NCBI RefSeq assembly: GCF_000196675.2 | Contig: NC_015312.1 | Location: 1,364,001 to 1,428,000 of the forward strand | Reading direction: 5' to 3' | Source of the DNA: Pseudonocardia benzenivorans CB1190 | GTDB lineage: Bacteria; Actinomycetota; Actinomycetes; Mycobacteriales; Pseudonocardiaceae | DNA length: 64,000 nucleotides | Shown: piece after piece, positions 8,860 to 16,427 of the stretch | Numbering within the stretch: the stretch's first letter is position 1 | Layout: every line of letters starts with the position of its first letter | The notes under the pieces: model-generated | Seen by the model: only the letters and a program-made list of their open reading frames with translations | Told to the model about the DNA's origin: nothing | Databases searched by the model: none | Translations under genes and position numbers: made by a program

Positions 8860-9336
8860 CTACACCGCTGCGTGCCGCTCGGCCGGCGTCCGAACCAGCC
8901 CCAGCCCGGCGACCGCGCCGTACATCAGATGCCCGAGCGCGAACACCCACGGCGTGAACAACGGCGCGGCCGCGGGATCCACTGCCTTCCACACGGCGTA
9001 CTGCATGACCAGCCAGACGACGATGCCGAACACCATGCCCGTCGCGGCCCGTCGCACCTGGTCGCCGCCGAGCGGCTTGACGGCTCCGACGACCGCGGCG
9101 AGCACCATGCCCAGCACCATCGACATCATCATGTGCACGACCAGCCCGATCACCAGCCCGCCGATGCTGAAGCGCGCGTCCAGCGGCGCGGAACGCCACA
9201 GCGTGTGCGCGATGAGGTTGAGCGGAGTCCAGAAACCGGACCCGGTCAGCAACAGCACGATCATCGACCACATCGCCATGACCACGCCGCCGGCCATGCC
9301 GGCCAGCGCGCCGCGGGTGAGTGCCTGCTTGTTCAT
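8860..9336 (-). CDS. Four-helix membrane protein, paralogue of the 7002-7460 protein
   Basis: This 158-residue protein has about four membrane helices and shares the starting motif GALAGMAGGVV, a central GLVVH, and the late GHLMYGAVAG with the protein at 7002-7460. ATG at 9336 is chosen because GGAGG precedes it; the upstream extension to 9369 has none. A TGCTGACACTTC element lies 78 bases upstream. No enzyme motif is seen; a role in envelope stress under the neighbouring sigma factor is only a guess. Confidence 0.75.
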   Translation of the reverse strand: MNKQALTRGALAGMAGGVVMAMWSMIVLLLTGSGFWTPLNLIAHTLWRSAPLDARFSIGGLVIGLVVHMMMSMVLGMVLAAVVGAVKPLGGDQVRRAATGMVFGIVVWLVMQYAVWKAVDPAAAPLFTPWVFALGHLMYGAVAGLGLVRTPAERHAAV

Positions 9337-9403
9337 CGCGTCCTCCGGGACAATCGGATTCCTTGTCACCGCGCGAAACCCGCTTGCACTGGCGAGCCGG
9401 CCA

Positions 9404-9414
9404 GAAGTGTCAGC
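9404..9414 (-). promoter_or_regulatory. GCTGACACTTC element upstream of the 8860-9336 gene
   Basis: On the minus strand GCTGACACTTC begins 78 bases before the start at 9336. It is identical over 11 bases to the word ahead of the TlpA-like gene. Confidence 0.4.
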
Positions 9415-9480
9415 AAGATGGCACTAGTGGCCGGGGAACGCCTACGCCCTCGCCTGGCGTGTCCGCCGCTTCGCGGAAGG

Positions 9481-9960
9481 TCAGCCGACGGTTCTGCGGC
9501 TGCCTAGGCGGTCGACCGCGTCGAAGACGACGCAGCCGAGTTGGTCGTCACGCCGCAGCAGCCAGTTGGAGATGGCCAGCACCTCGCACCCGGAGTAGCC
9601 GCGGCCGGCGGCGAGCAGCATCGATGAGCCGAAGAACAGCAGGGCCGCGTCGCTGACGAACCCGATCGGCGGGGCGTACCAGGTTGTGCCGTACAGAAGC
9701 AGGAACAGCGCGAGCGTGAGCAGGTGGCCGAGCGGCCCGGTGTACGCGACGAGTCGCTGGGGCCGACGCCGGGCCCGCCATGCCTGCCAGCCGAGCGCCA
9801 GCACCGGGAAGCCCACCAGCCCCAGCACCCAGGACTCCACCCGGAAATGCCCGGTCACGGAGCCGACCACGACGCTGCCCACTAGATATCCGCCGACCAG
9901 CAGCCGTGCCGCCGTTCCCCAGGTGCCGATCGCACGCCCGTGAGCCGATGTCTCCGTCAC
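9481..9960 (-). CDS. Membrane protein of the mer island with conserved C-terminal Cys region
   Basis: This 159-residue protein has about four hydrophobic segments and a soluble C-terminus with two cysteines (GYSGCEVLAISNWL and QLGCVVF). I do not recognise the family. The GTG at 9960 is preceded by GGAGGTGATCACC, near-perfect complementarity to the 16S tail. It is preceded by its own MerR-type promoter, which overlaps the end of the merR gene at 10008-10487, so it is likely induced by the same metal signal as the merB operon. Transport or envelope function is inferred. Confidence 0.7.
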   Translation of the reverse strand: MTETSAHGRAIGTWGTAARLLVGGYLVGSVVVGSVTGHFRVESWVLGLVGFPVLALGWQAWRARRRPQRLVAYTGPLGHLLTLALFLLLYGTTWYAPPIGFVSDAALLFFGSSMLLAAGRGYSGCEVLAISNWLLRRDDQLGCVVFDAVDRLGSRRTVG

Positions 9961-9979
9961 GGTGATCACCTCCGCGGCG

Positions 9980-10011
9980 ACCGTACGATCTGCCACCGGG
10001 GGGAGAGTCAA
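9980..10011 (-). promoter_or_regulatory. MerR-type promoter with 20-bp spacer
   Basis: On the minus strand TTGACT and TACGGT are separated by 20 bases instead of the usual 17. An over-long spacer with a GC-rich dyad is the hallmark of promoters activated by MerR-family regulators through DNA distortion. The spacer matches 16 of 20 bases of the spacer in the promoter at 12686-12717. It drives the membrane gene starting at 9960. Confidence 0.7.
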
Positions 10012-10487
10012 GCGTGGCCATGGGATCGGGGATGGCAGCGGGGATCGGTCTCACGAAAGTCCCACTCGCCGGCGAGCGCGGCGCGGTTGCGGGTCTCGAA
10101 CTCCTCGATGCGGTCGAGGAGTTGCGTCAGCTCGGCGATGCGTGCACGGGTTCGGTGCCGCACAGTCTGGAGTTGCCGGGCGAGGTGCGGACCGATGGGC
10201 TCGTCGGGCTGGGTCAGGTAGGCCTCGGTGAGGTCGCCGATCTCGTCGAGGGTCAGGCCGAGCGATCGCCAGGTTTCGACCGCGCGGACGCACCACAGGG
10301 CGGATTCGTCGTACAACCGGAAGTTCCCGGCGCTGCGCCCGACCGTGTAGAGGAAGCCGAGGTCGTCGTAGCGGCGCAGGCGTTTCACCGGCACGCCGGT
10401 CCGCGCCGAGAGCTCGCCGATCGTCATCGGCGTGCCTGCTGGCGCGGCGACGAGCCGCTCACGGTGCTTCGGCCAGGCGCTGGTCAT
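10008..10487 (-). CDS. MerR-family transcriptional regulator
   Basis: This 159-residue regulator has an N-terminal winged helix (TIGELSARTGVPVKRLRRYDDLGFL) and a long dimerisation helix. A Cys lies in ALWCV near residue 66 and the C-terminus is His/Cys-bearing (CHPRSHGHA), possible metal ligands; it lacks the classic three-Cys pattern of proteobacterial MerR. The ATG overlaps the PhyH stop by ATGA, making it the last gene of merB-merB-phyH-merR. It resembles the regulator at 14990-15433. It likely activates the two MerR-type promoters nearby. Confidence 0.88.
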   Translation of the reverse strand: MTSAWPKHRERLVAAPAGTPMTIGELSARTGVPVKRLRRYDDLGFLYTVGRSAGNFRLYDESALWCVRAVETWRSLGLTLDEIGDLTEAYLTQPDEPIGPHLARQLQTVRHRTRARIAELTQLLDRIEEFETRNRAALAGEWDFRETDPRCHPRSHGHA

Positions 10488-11269
10488 CGGGTGTCGTCCC
10501 GGCGGGGTGTTCGGGGGTAGCGGTGGTCCGGCAGCGGTTGGCCAGGGCTCAGGTCGAGCGGGTCGTGGCCGGGCAGCGGCCGGTAGGTTGCGTCGGCGTC
10601 GGTGAACGTGACCAAAAAGGACAGTCGGACCTCCGTGGAGGCGTTGGCACAGGCGTAGTGCGCGGTGCGGCCCTGGTGGAACGTGGCGCCGCCGGCCCGC
10701 AGCGGGATGGTGACGCGGTGGCTCCAGCGCAGCTCGGGCCAGTGGGTGAACAAGTAGTTGTCCGGATCGGACTTGTGCTCGGCCAGCTCGACCCGGTCCG
10801 GGCCGCCGCGGCGGTGCGAGCCGGGCAGGAAGGTCAGGCAGCCGCGTTCGGCGGGCACGTCGACCAGCGCGATCCAGGCGTTGAAGATCAGCCGCGAGTC
10901 CAGCAGCGCGAAGGTCAAGTCGTCGTGCCAGCCGGTGGGGGCGCTGTGTCCGGGGTCCTTGCGCAGCACCTCGCCGCCCCACACCCGCAGCGGCATCCCG
11001 GCCAACTGCTCGGCCAGCGCGCCGATCCGGGGGTGGAGCGCGAGTTCGCGTAAGGCGGGGTGGCGTTCCCAGGCGTCGGTGGTGGCCGTGATGCGGGTGC
11101 CGAACTCCTCGTCGGTGTTGCTCTGTGCCGCGAGGGCTTCCTCGGCCGCGGTGCGGAACCGGGCCACCTCGTCGGGAGTGAGCAGGTTCGGCACGTGGGT
11201 GAAGCCGCGCTCGCGGAAGTCCTCCACGGTGTGCTCGGCCGCGGCATGCGCGGTGTCGATGGTGGTCAC
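10484..11269 (-). CDS. Phytanoyl-CoA dioxygenase (PhyH)-family Fe(II)/2-oxoglutarate oxygenase
   Basis: This 261-residue cupin-fold oxygenase couples 2-oxoglutarate decarboxylation to hydroxylation of a substrate. Iron ligands His115 and Asp117 (WHDDL), distal His204 (RTAHYA) and the oxoglutarate-binding Arg215 are visible, so it should be active. It sits between merB genes and merR in one operon (12 bases after the second merB, ATGA overlap with merR). A role in organomercurial or other organometal handling is suggested by context only; no such function is established for the family to my knowledge. Confidence 0.85.
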   Translation of the reverse strand: MTTIDTAHAAAEHTVEDFRERGFTHVPNLLTPDEVARFRTAAEEALAAQSNTDEEFGTRITATTDAWERHPALRELALHPRIGALAEQLAGMPLRVWGGEVLRKDPGHSAPTGWHDDLTFALLDSRLIFNAWIALVDVPAERGCLTFLPGSHRRGGPDRVELAEHKSDPDNYLFTHWPELRWSHRVTIPLRAGGATFHQGRTAHYACANASTEVRLSFLVTFTDADATYRPLPGHDPLDLSPGQPLPDHRYPRTPRRDDTR

Positions 11270-11281
11270 GTCAGCCTCCGA

Positions 11282-11971
11282 TCAACGGTCATCGGGTGTC
11301 GGGGTATCGGTGGTGCCCGCCATCAAAGCGCCGAACTCGGCGATGCCGCTCGCCAGTGCCTGGTGTTGGTTTCGGATCGCCCCGGTGATGCTGGGGTTGT
11401 TCGCGGCCCATGCGTGGGCAGCATCGACTGTGGTGAAGAAGTTGATGTGGCCGCAGGTGCGGTCCACCGACGGGCAGCAGGCGGTGTCGTCGTCGGTGTG
11501 GCCGGCGAAGACGACCGCGGTGTCGGGCTCCCAACGCGCCGTGTCGTGGTCGACGTGGACGGTCACCGCGCGTTCGGTGCCGGGTTCGGCGCTGGTGATG
11601 GTGACCGGGATCCCGAGCATGGCGGACATGCCCAGCGCGTCGATGGCGCACATCGCGTACGCGGCCGGGCCGCCGTGCCAGGAGACCCGATGTCGGGTCG
11701 GCTCGGGCGAAAACGGGTAGGCGGCGCGGATTTCGCCCCGCTCGTCGAGGGCGAGGACGTCGCGTCCGGTCAGTTCGGCCACGACTGCGTCGTGCGCGAC
11801 ACCAGTCTCGGCGGTGCGCTCGCGGGCCGCTCGCTGCAGGTCCGTTCGCGACGGCGCCCGGCCGGTCTCGGCGAAGACCGTCAGCACCCACCGGTGCACC
11901 GCCCGTGCTGCCGGAGACAGTGACGCCGCCGCGGCTGCCTTGTCCAGGTCCAGATCGGAAAGGTCGGTCAT
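11282..11971 (-). CDS. merB: Divergent alkylmercury lyase (MerB) homologue
   Basis: This 229-residue protein resembles MerB, which cleaves C-Hg bonds of organomercurials. The catalytic triad can be placed: Cys108 and Asp111 in YAMCAIDALG, and Cys173 in CGHINFF. The N-terminal part resembles the winged-helix of MerB. It is more divergent than the merB just upstream, from which it is separated by four bases. AGGAG precedes the ATG at 11971. An extra pair Cys165-Cys166 is present. Tandem copies suggest different substrate ranges; this is inference. Confidence 0.85.
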   Translation of the reverse strand: MTDLSDLDLDKAAAAASLSPAARAVHRWVLTVFAETGRAPSRTDLQRAARERTAETGVAHDAVVAELTGRDVLALDERGEIRAAYPFSPEPTRHRVSWHGGPAAYAMCAIDALGMSAMLGIPVTITSAEPGTERAVTVHVDHDTARWEPDTAVVFAGHTDDDTACCPSVDRTCGHINFFTTVDAAHAWAANNPSITGAIRNQHQALASGIAEFGALMAGTTDTPTPDDR

Positions 11972-11975
11972 CGGT

Positions 11976-12629
11976 TCACTCCTGGGGCGTCGGGAGTGCG
12001 TCGGCGGAGAAGAGGGCTTCAAGGAGGCGGCGGCCGAAGACATGCCCGTCGGCCACCGGCAGGACCACCGACTCGGGATGCTGGCGTTGCCAGTCGGCAG
12101 CGGCCTGCGCGGAGCCGAAGAAGTGGCCCTGGTCGCACACCGGCGCGCGCACGCCGCAGCCGTCTTCTGGCGCCGGAACCTGGGATACGACCGCGGTAGC
12201 CGGTTCGACGTCGGTGACCCGCTCGGGCTCGGCGGTCAAGCGGATCTCGGTCCCGGTGGCCGGGCAGGTCGAGAGCACGTGGACCGGGCGCTGCAGGATG
12301 AGCGGGAACATCAAGGTGTCCATCGCGCACCAGCCATACAGCGTCCGCCCGTCGATCTCGACGCGATGCGGGGTCGGGTTCTGGGTCAGGCCCAGCCCGA
12401 CGACCCGGCCGTCGGCGTCGTATTCGGTGTCCGGCTCGGCGGCCAGCGCCTGGCGCACCTGGTCGACGCTGGTGCCGGCGGCCTCCGCCAACCGGTCGAG
12501 GGTGACGGGCTCCCCCTCGGCCAGTAGCCGCAGCAGCGGGCGGAACAACCACGGCTGCGTGGCGGGGTGGCCGGTGCCGTACAGAGCATCGGCGAGCTGG
12601 GCGACCAGTTGCTCGGGTGCAGTGCTCAC
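11976..12629 (-). CDS. merB: Alkylmercury lyase (organomercurial lyase)
   Basis: This 217-residue cytoplasmic enzyme protonolyses organomercurials to Hg(II) and a hydrocarbon. The triad is intact: Cys101 and Asp104 in GWCAMDTLMFP, and Cys165 in VCDQGHFF. I place the start at GTG 12629 because GAGGTGATGATC stands ahead of it; ATG 12635 is too close to the ribosome site. First gene of the merB-merB-phyH-merR operon, behind a MerR-type promoter. Product Hg(II) would be reduced by the MerA encoded at 13549. Confidence 0.93.
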   Translation of the reverse strand: MSTAPEQLVAQLADALYGTGHPATQPWLFRPLLRLLAEGEPVTLDRLAEAAGTSVDQVRQALAAEPDTEYDADGRVVGLGLTQNPTPHRVEIDGRTLYGWCAMDTLMFPLILQRPVHVLSTCPATGTEIRLTAEPERVTDVEPATAVVSQVPAPEDGCGVRAPVCDQGHFFGSAQAAADWQRQHPESVVLPVADGHVFGRRLLEALFSADALPTPQE

Positions 12630-12685
12630 GATCATCACCTCACAGGTCGGGCGCCGCAAGAGCGCCGATGGCCACTTCGAGCGCG

Positions 12686-12717
12686 ACGCTAGGGTCTGCC
12701 CCCGGGGTGAGGGTCAA
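12686..12717 (-). promoter_or_regulatory. MerR-type promoter with 20-bp spacer for the merB operon
   Basis: Minus-strand TTGACC and TAGCGT are 20 bases apart, with a C4/G5 dyad in the spacer. The spacer shares 16 of 20 bases with that at 9980-10011. This is the arrangement that MerR-family activators act on. It lies about 57 bases before the merB start. Confidence 0.75.
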
Positions 12718-12763
12718 GCCCTGCCACGCACCGAAAATTGCGTCCCTGGGCCACGTGCCGGAG

Positions 12764-13042
12764 CTACGGCTCCTGGCGGCGGGTGGGTGGCTGCGGTGCA
12801 CAGCACGCCGAGTCCGATGAGCGTGTGCCGCGAGCGCGGCGACGAATCCGCCAGGCCACGGCAGCGACGAGCAACGCAACGGCCGCACCGATCACCCACG
12901 GGTTGCCCAGGACCGATCCGAGCCCGGCGAGCGCACCTCCGGCGATCAGCAGCGGCAGGCCGCAACACAGCGCGGGCAGCAGCAGGAGCGCGCCGGTGGC
13001 CAGGGCGGTGCGTTTGTCGTCGTGGTTGCGGTTGGTGGACAT
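12764..13042 (-). CDS. Small MerT-like mercury transport membrane protein
   Basis: This 92-residue protein has two membrane helices; the first holds ALCCGLP with vicinal Cys26-Cys27, and the C-terminus has a second pair, Cys80-Cys81. Such cysteine pairs pass Hg(II) across the membrane in MerT-type importers, delivering it to MerA. It follows the ArsR-type regulator by 17 bases and is probably co-transcribed with it. The ribosome site is weak. The precise family name is uncertain because it is shorter than MerT. Confidence 0.75.
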   Translation of the reverse strand: MSTNRNHDDKRTALATGALLLLPALCCGLPLLIAGGALAGLGSVLGNPWVIGAAVALLVAAVAWRIRRRARGTRSSDSACCAPQPPTRRQEP

Positions 13043-13059
13043 CGTGGGATCGCCGTCGC

Positions 13060-13422
13060 TCAGGGGGTGGGGGTGATGCGCATGCAGGCGGCGAGAGCGG
13101 CGGCGTTGTCCGCGGCCAGCGAGCGGGCCAGCAGCACCAGTTCGGCTACTCGCGGGTCGGTGACCTTGTAGTGGGCGAACCGGCCCTGGCGCCGGACCTG
13201 CACATAGCCGCAGTCGGCCAGGCAGCCCAGATGGGTGGAGACCCGGCCCTGGGACAGGCCGACGTGGGCGACGCATTCGGTGACGGTGTGCTCGTCGTGC
13301 AGCAGGAACTCCAGCAGTCGCAGGCGTGCCGGGTCGCCCAGGGCGCGGAAGAACTTGGCCATCATCTCCACGCCGTTCGCCTCGGTGGGCAGCAATGCCA
13401 CCGGTTCGGGTGCCCTGGCCAT
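13060..13422 (-). CDS. ArsR-family metal-responsive repressor (actinobacterial MerR type)
   Basis: This 120-residue winged-helix repressor has the ArsR recognition helix (LSQGRVSTHLGCLADCGYV). Cysteines at 50, 67, 71 and 113 could bind Hg(II). In Streptomyces the mer operon is controlled by an ArsR-type protein named MerR, and this gene has the same position, divergent from merA. A near-perfect 20-bp palindrome lies in the 126-base divergent region. Metal binding would release repression of merA and of its own operon. Confidence 0.88.
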   Translation of the reverse strand: MARAPEPVALLPTEANGVEMMAKFFRALGDPARLRLLEFLLHDEHTVTECVAHVGLSQGRVSTHLGCLADCGYVQVRRQGRFAHYKVTDPRVAELVLLARSLAADNAAALAACMRITPTP

Positions 13423-13488
13423 CGACTCGCCGTCCTCACATCGGGTATGCAACGTATGCGGATGAACAGATATGAGGCTAGCATCACT

Positions 13489-13508
13489 GTATCCGCCATG
13501 GCGAATAC
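13489..13508. promoter_or_regulatory. Palindromic operator in the merA divergent promoter region
   Basis: A 20-base inverted repeat with 9 of 10 pairs matched is centred on CCATGG (arms begin GTATCCGCC). It lies 40 bases before merA and 66 bases before the ArsR-type gene, the expected place for the ArsR operator. A GTATGCAACGTATGC direct repeat lies nearby at 13445-13459. Confidence 0.6.
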
Positions 13509-13548
13509 GTCTGGCGGCGTGCACCAAGGAGCGGAGAGGAGCCACGGG

Positions 13549-14970
13549 ATGCGGTACGACCTGGCGGTGATCGGTTCCGGTGGGGCTGGGTTCGCCGCGG
13601 CGATCGCGGCCCGGACCAAGGGCCGCACGGTGGTGATGATCGAGCGCGACACCGTCGGCGGGACGTGCGTGAACACCGGGTGCGTGCCGTCGAAGGCACT
13701 GCTGGCCGCCGCCGAGGCCCGCCACGTCAGCCTGGACGGCCGGTTCCCCGGCATCAGTGTCACCCCGTTCGGCGTGGACCTGCCGCGCCTGATCGACAGC
13801 AAACGGGACCTGGTGGACTCGTTGCGGGCGGAGAAGTACACCGACCTGGCCGCCGAGTACGGCTGGGACAGCCTCCACGGCACCGCCACCTTCACCACCG
13901 ACGGGCCGGATCCGGCGCTGCACGTGGACCTCGCCGACGGCGGCACGGCCACGGTGGTGGCCGAGCACTATCTGGTCGCCACTGGCTCGGCCCCGTGGGC
14001 ACCCCCGATCGACGGCCTCGCCGAGGCCGGGTACCTAACCTCGACCACCGCGATGGAACTCGACACGCTGCCCGCCTCGATGACCGTGATCGGCGGCAAC
14101 GCGATCGGCCTGGAACAAGCCCAGCTGTGGAACCGCCTAGGCGTCCACGTCACGGTGGTGGAAGCACTGGACCGGCTGGCGCCGTTCGAGGAACCCGACG
14201 TCTCCGCTGCGATCGACGAGGTGTTCACCCGTGAGGGCATCCGGGTGGTCATCGGCGCCACCATCACCCGCGCCGACTGCGACGGCGGCGGCTACCGGGT
14301 GGAAGTCACCGGCGCCGACGGTCAGCTCACCGAACTCCTCGCCGAGCAACTGCTCGTGGCGACCGGCCGCCGTCCGGTCACCGCCGGGTTGAACCTGGCC
14401 GAGGTCGGGGTGAAAACCGGTCCGCGCGGCGAGGTGATCGTCGATGACTCCCTGCGCACCGACAACCCGCGGATCTGGGCGGCTGGGGACGTCACCGGGC
14501 ACCCGCAGTTCGTCTACGTCGCCGGAGCCCACGGCACCCTCGTCGCCGACAACGCGTTCGACAACGCCCGGCGCACGCTGGATTACCACCACCTGCCGCG
14601 CGTGACCTTCACCAGCCCCGCGATCGCCTCGGCCGGGCTGACCGACGCCCAGGCCGTCGAGCAAGGTTTTGCGTGCGAGTGCCGCGTGCTGCCCTTGGAG
14701 TACGTGCCGCGGGCGCTGGTCAACCGCGACACCCACGGACTGATCAAACTCGTCGCAGACCGGAACACCGGCCGCCTGCTCGGCGCGCACGTGGTCGCCG
14801 AGGGTGCCGGGGACGTGATCGCCACCGCCGTCTACGCGCTGGCGAACGACATGACGGTGCGGCAGATGGCCGACCTGTGGTGCCCGTACCTGACCATGGC
14901 TGAAGGCATCAAACTTGCCGCCCAGACCTTCACCCGCGACGTGTCCAAGCTGTCCTGCTGCGCCTCCTGA
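13549..14970 (+). CDS. merA: Mercuric reductase
   Basis: This 473-residue flavoprotein reduces Hg(II) to volatile Hg(0) with NADPH. Visible are the FAD motif GSGGAG at 9-14, the redox-active GGTCVNTGC with Cys40 and Cys45, the second nucleotide fold (VIGGNAIGLEQ), the FAD motif WAAGDVTG, and the C-terminal Cys470-Cys471 that receive Hg(II). There is no N-terminal NmerA domain. The ATG at 13549 follows GGAGAGGAG. The open frame runs far upstream but only this part is MerA. It is followed by a merR gene 19 bases on. Confidence 0.96.
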   Translation: MRYDLAVIGSGGAGFAAAIAARTKGRTVVMIERDTVGGTCVNTGCVPSKALLAAAEARHVSLDGRFPGISVTPFGVDLPRLIDSKRDLVDSLRAEKYTDLAAEYGWDSLHGTATFTTDGPDPALHVDLADGGTATVVAEHYLVATGSAPWAPPIDGLAEAGYLTSTTAMELDTLPASMTVIGGNAIGLEQAQLWNRLGVHVTVVEALDRLAPFEEPDVSAAIDEVFTREGIRVVIGATITRADCDGGGYRVEVTGADGQLTELLAEQLLVATGRRPVTAGLNLAEVGVKTGPRGEVIVDDSLRTDNPRIWAAGDVTGHPQFVYVAGAHGTLVADNAFDNARRTLDYHHLPRVTFTSPAIASAGLTDAQAVEQGFACECRVLPLEYVPRALVNRDTHGLIKLVADRNTGRLLGAHVVAEGAGDVIATAVYALANDMTVRQMADLWCPYLTMAEGIKLAAQTFTRDVSKLSCCAS

Positions 14971-14989
14971 ACCGGAAGGAATGCGGCCG

Positions 14990-15433
14990 ATGACCAGCGG
15001 AACCCGTACGCAGTTGATGACGGTCGGCGAGTTGTCCCGCCGCACCGGAGTGCCGATCAGGGCGTTGCGCGAGTACACCGACTCCGGGTTGATCTACACG
15101 GAAGGCCGCAGCGAGTCCAACTATCGCCTGTTCACCGCCGATGCGCTGTGGTGCGTGCAGTGGATCGGGCAGCTGCGCGGCCTCGGGCTGACCCTGGCCG
15201 AAATCCGCGACCTGGCCCGTCACTGCCCGCAGGGCAACGCCGAGCTCATCGGTCCCCGGCTGGCCGATCTGCTCCGCACGGCCCGAGCCCGCCTGGACGC
15301 GCGCATCGCGGAACTGCAGCGGACCCGCGCTCGGATCGACGAGTTCGAAGCCACGCACCACGCGGAACTGGCGGGCCGCACGAGTGCGAACGGCTGGACC
15401 GACGACCCGCGACGCTGCGCCGACTGCGCGTGA
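14990..15433 (+). CDS. MerR-family transcriptional regulator
   Basis: This 147-residue protein has the MerR winged helix (TVGELSRRTGVPIRALREYTDSGLI) and a long helix to the dimer interface. Cysteines occur in ALWCV, RHCPQG and the terminal CADCA, plausible metal ligands. It is clearly related to the regulator at 10008-10487 (shared GELS-RTGVP, ALWCV and LGLTL-EI). AAGGA stands nine bases before the ATG at 14990. It is the last gene of the merA transcript and converges on the NUDIX gene. It may act on the same promoters as its paralogue. Confidence 0.85.
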   Translation: MTSGTRTQLMTVGELSRRTGVPIRALREYTDSGLIYTEGRSESNYRLFTADALWCVQWIGQLRGLGLTLAEIRDLARHCPQGNAELIGPRLADLLRTARARLDARIAELQRTRARIDEFEATHHAELAGRTSANGWTDDPRRCADCA

Positions 15434-15472
15434 CCCGGTTCGGGCGCTGCGGCGCCGACCAGGGCGGTGCTG

Positions 15473-16003
15473 CTAGGTGGGACTGTCACCGGCGTCCCCG
15501 TGATCGGTAGCGAGACCGGCTTCCGTGAAGGCGCGCCGGTGCAGCGGGCGCAGCCCAGCCGGGAGCGCCAGGCACCCGAACGCCTCGGCTGCTGGCACGA
15601 GCCGCCGGTGCGCCATCTCAAACCGCGGCTCCCAGGGCTCGACCGTCACCTCGGCCCGCCACAGTGACCGGACCAGCACCAGCCCTTGCTCGTGCCCACG
15701 CACGCAGATGCCACGGCTGAACCCCAACAGCCGGCAGGACGTCACGGTGGCGCAAGCTTCCTCACGCACCTCGCGCCGCAGCGTGTCGATCATGCTTTCC
15801 CCTGGTTCGGGACGGCCGCCAGGCAGGCCCCAGGTCCTGCCGTCAGTGCCGACCAGCACAACCCGGTCACCGGCCACGCAGATCGCCGCGGCACCGTGCG
15901 GAGTTCCCGGCGGCGGATTCGGTGGCGGGAACCAAGCCACCCGCCAATCCTGCCCGTTCTGGGAGAACGCCACGTCGACGCCGTCCACCACGATGTCATC
16001 CAT
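15473..16003 (-). CDS. NUDIX hydrolase
   Basis: This 176-residue protein has a NUDIX box starting at GGRPEPGES and ending REVREEAC, matching G-x5-E-x7-REUxEE with a non-standard last position (Cys where Gly is usual). NUDIX enzymes cleave nucleoside diphosphate derivatives; substrate is unknown. It follows a zinc-ribbon gene by ten bases on the same strand. Confidence 0.85.
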   Translation of the reverse strand: MDDIVVDGVDVAFSQNGQDWRVAWFPPPNPPPGTPHGAAAICVAGDRVVLVGTDGRTWGLPGGRPEPGESMIDTLRREVREEACATVTSCRLLGFSRGICVRGHEQGLVLVRSLWRAEVTVEPWEPRFEMAHRRLVPAAEAFGCLALPAGLRPLHRRAFTEAGLATDHGDAGDSPT

Positions 16004-16013
16004 CCGCGGTCTG

Positions 16014-16313
16014 CTAGGGAAGGTGGCGGTCGATCCAGCGCAACACCACGCCCAGGGTGCCCCGCTGATGCCAGCCCTTGCGGATCACCGCGTCCCGGAC
16101 GGTCTGGATCCCGCCGCGCAGCCGGGCAGCTGGCGAGGGATGCTGTTCGTCGTGACGCTGGACGGCGCGACGTTGCAGCCACCGTGCGCACCGCAGGCAC
16201 ACGCCGACCTCCGGATGACTGCCCAACCGGACCAGCTGCGCCTCTGGGTACTCGCCGCCGCAACACCAGCACCCCGTCTCCGAGGCCCGCTCCTGCTCGG
16301 GCTGGACCGACAC
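16014..16313 (-). CDS. Small zinc-ribbon-like protein
   Basis: This 99-residue protein has two cysteine clusters, CWCC near the N-terminus and CLRC about 25 residues later, which could bind one zinc. The remainder is basic. GGAGGTGATTCTG precedes the GTG at 16313, so I use that start rather than GTG 16322, which lies inside the ribosome site. It precedes and probably shares a transcript with the NUDIX gene. Function unknown. Confidence 0.65.
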   Translation of the reverse strand: MSVQPEQERASETGCWCCGGEYPEAQLVRLGSHPEVGVCLRCARWLQRRAVQRHDEQHPSPAARLRGGIQTVRDAVIRKGWHQRGTLGVVLRWIDRHLP

Positions 16314-16427
16314 CAGAATCACCTCCGCACGACGAACCGAGGATGCACATCCACCACCATGCCACCTTTGCCCGGTCAGTCCGCAGTGGCGACATCCATG
16401 GCCATGGTCGCGACCCGAAGTTCAGTA

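Noticed and set aside
11905..14970. A 1021-codon open frame read as one giant protein
   Set aside because: Only the part from 13549 has MerA motifs, a ribosome site and good codon use; the front half is antisense to merB and the ArsR-type gene.
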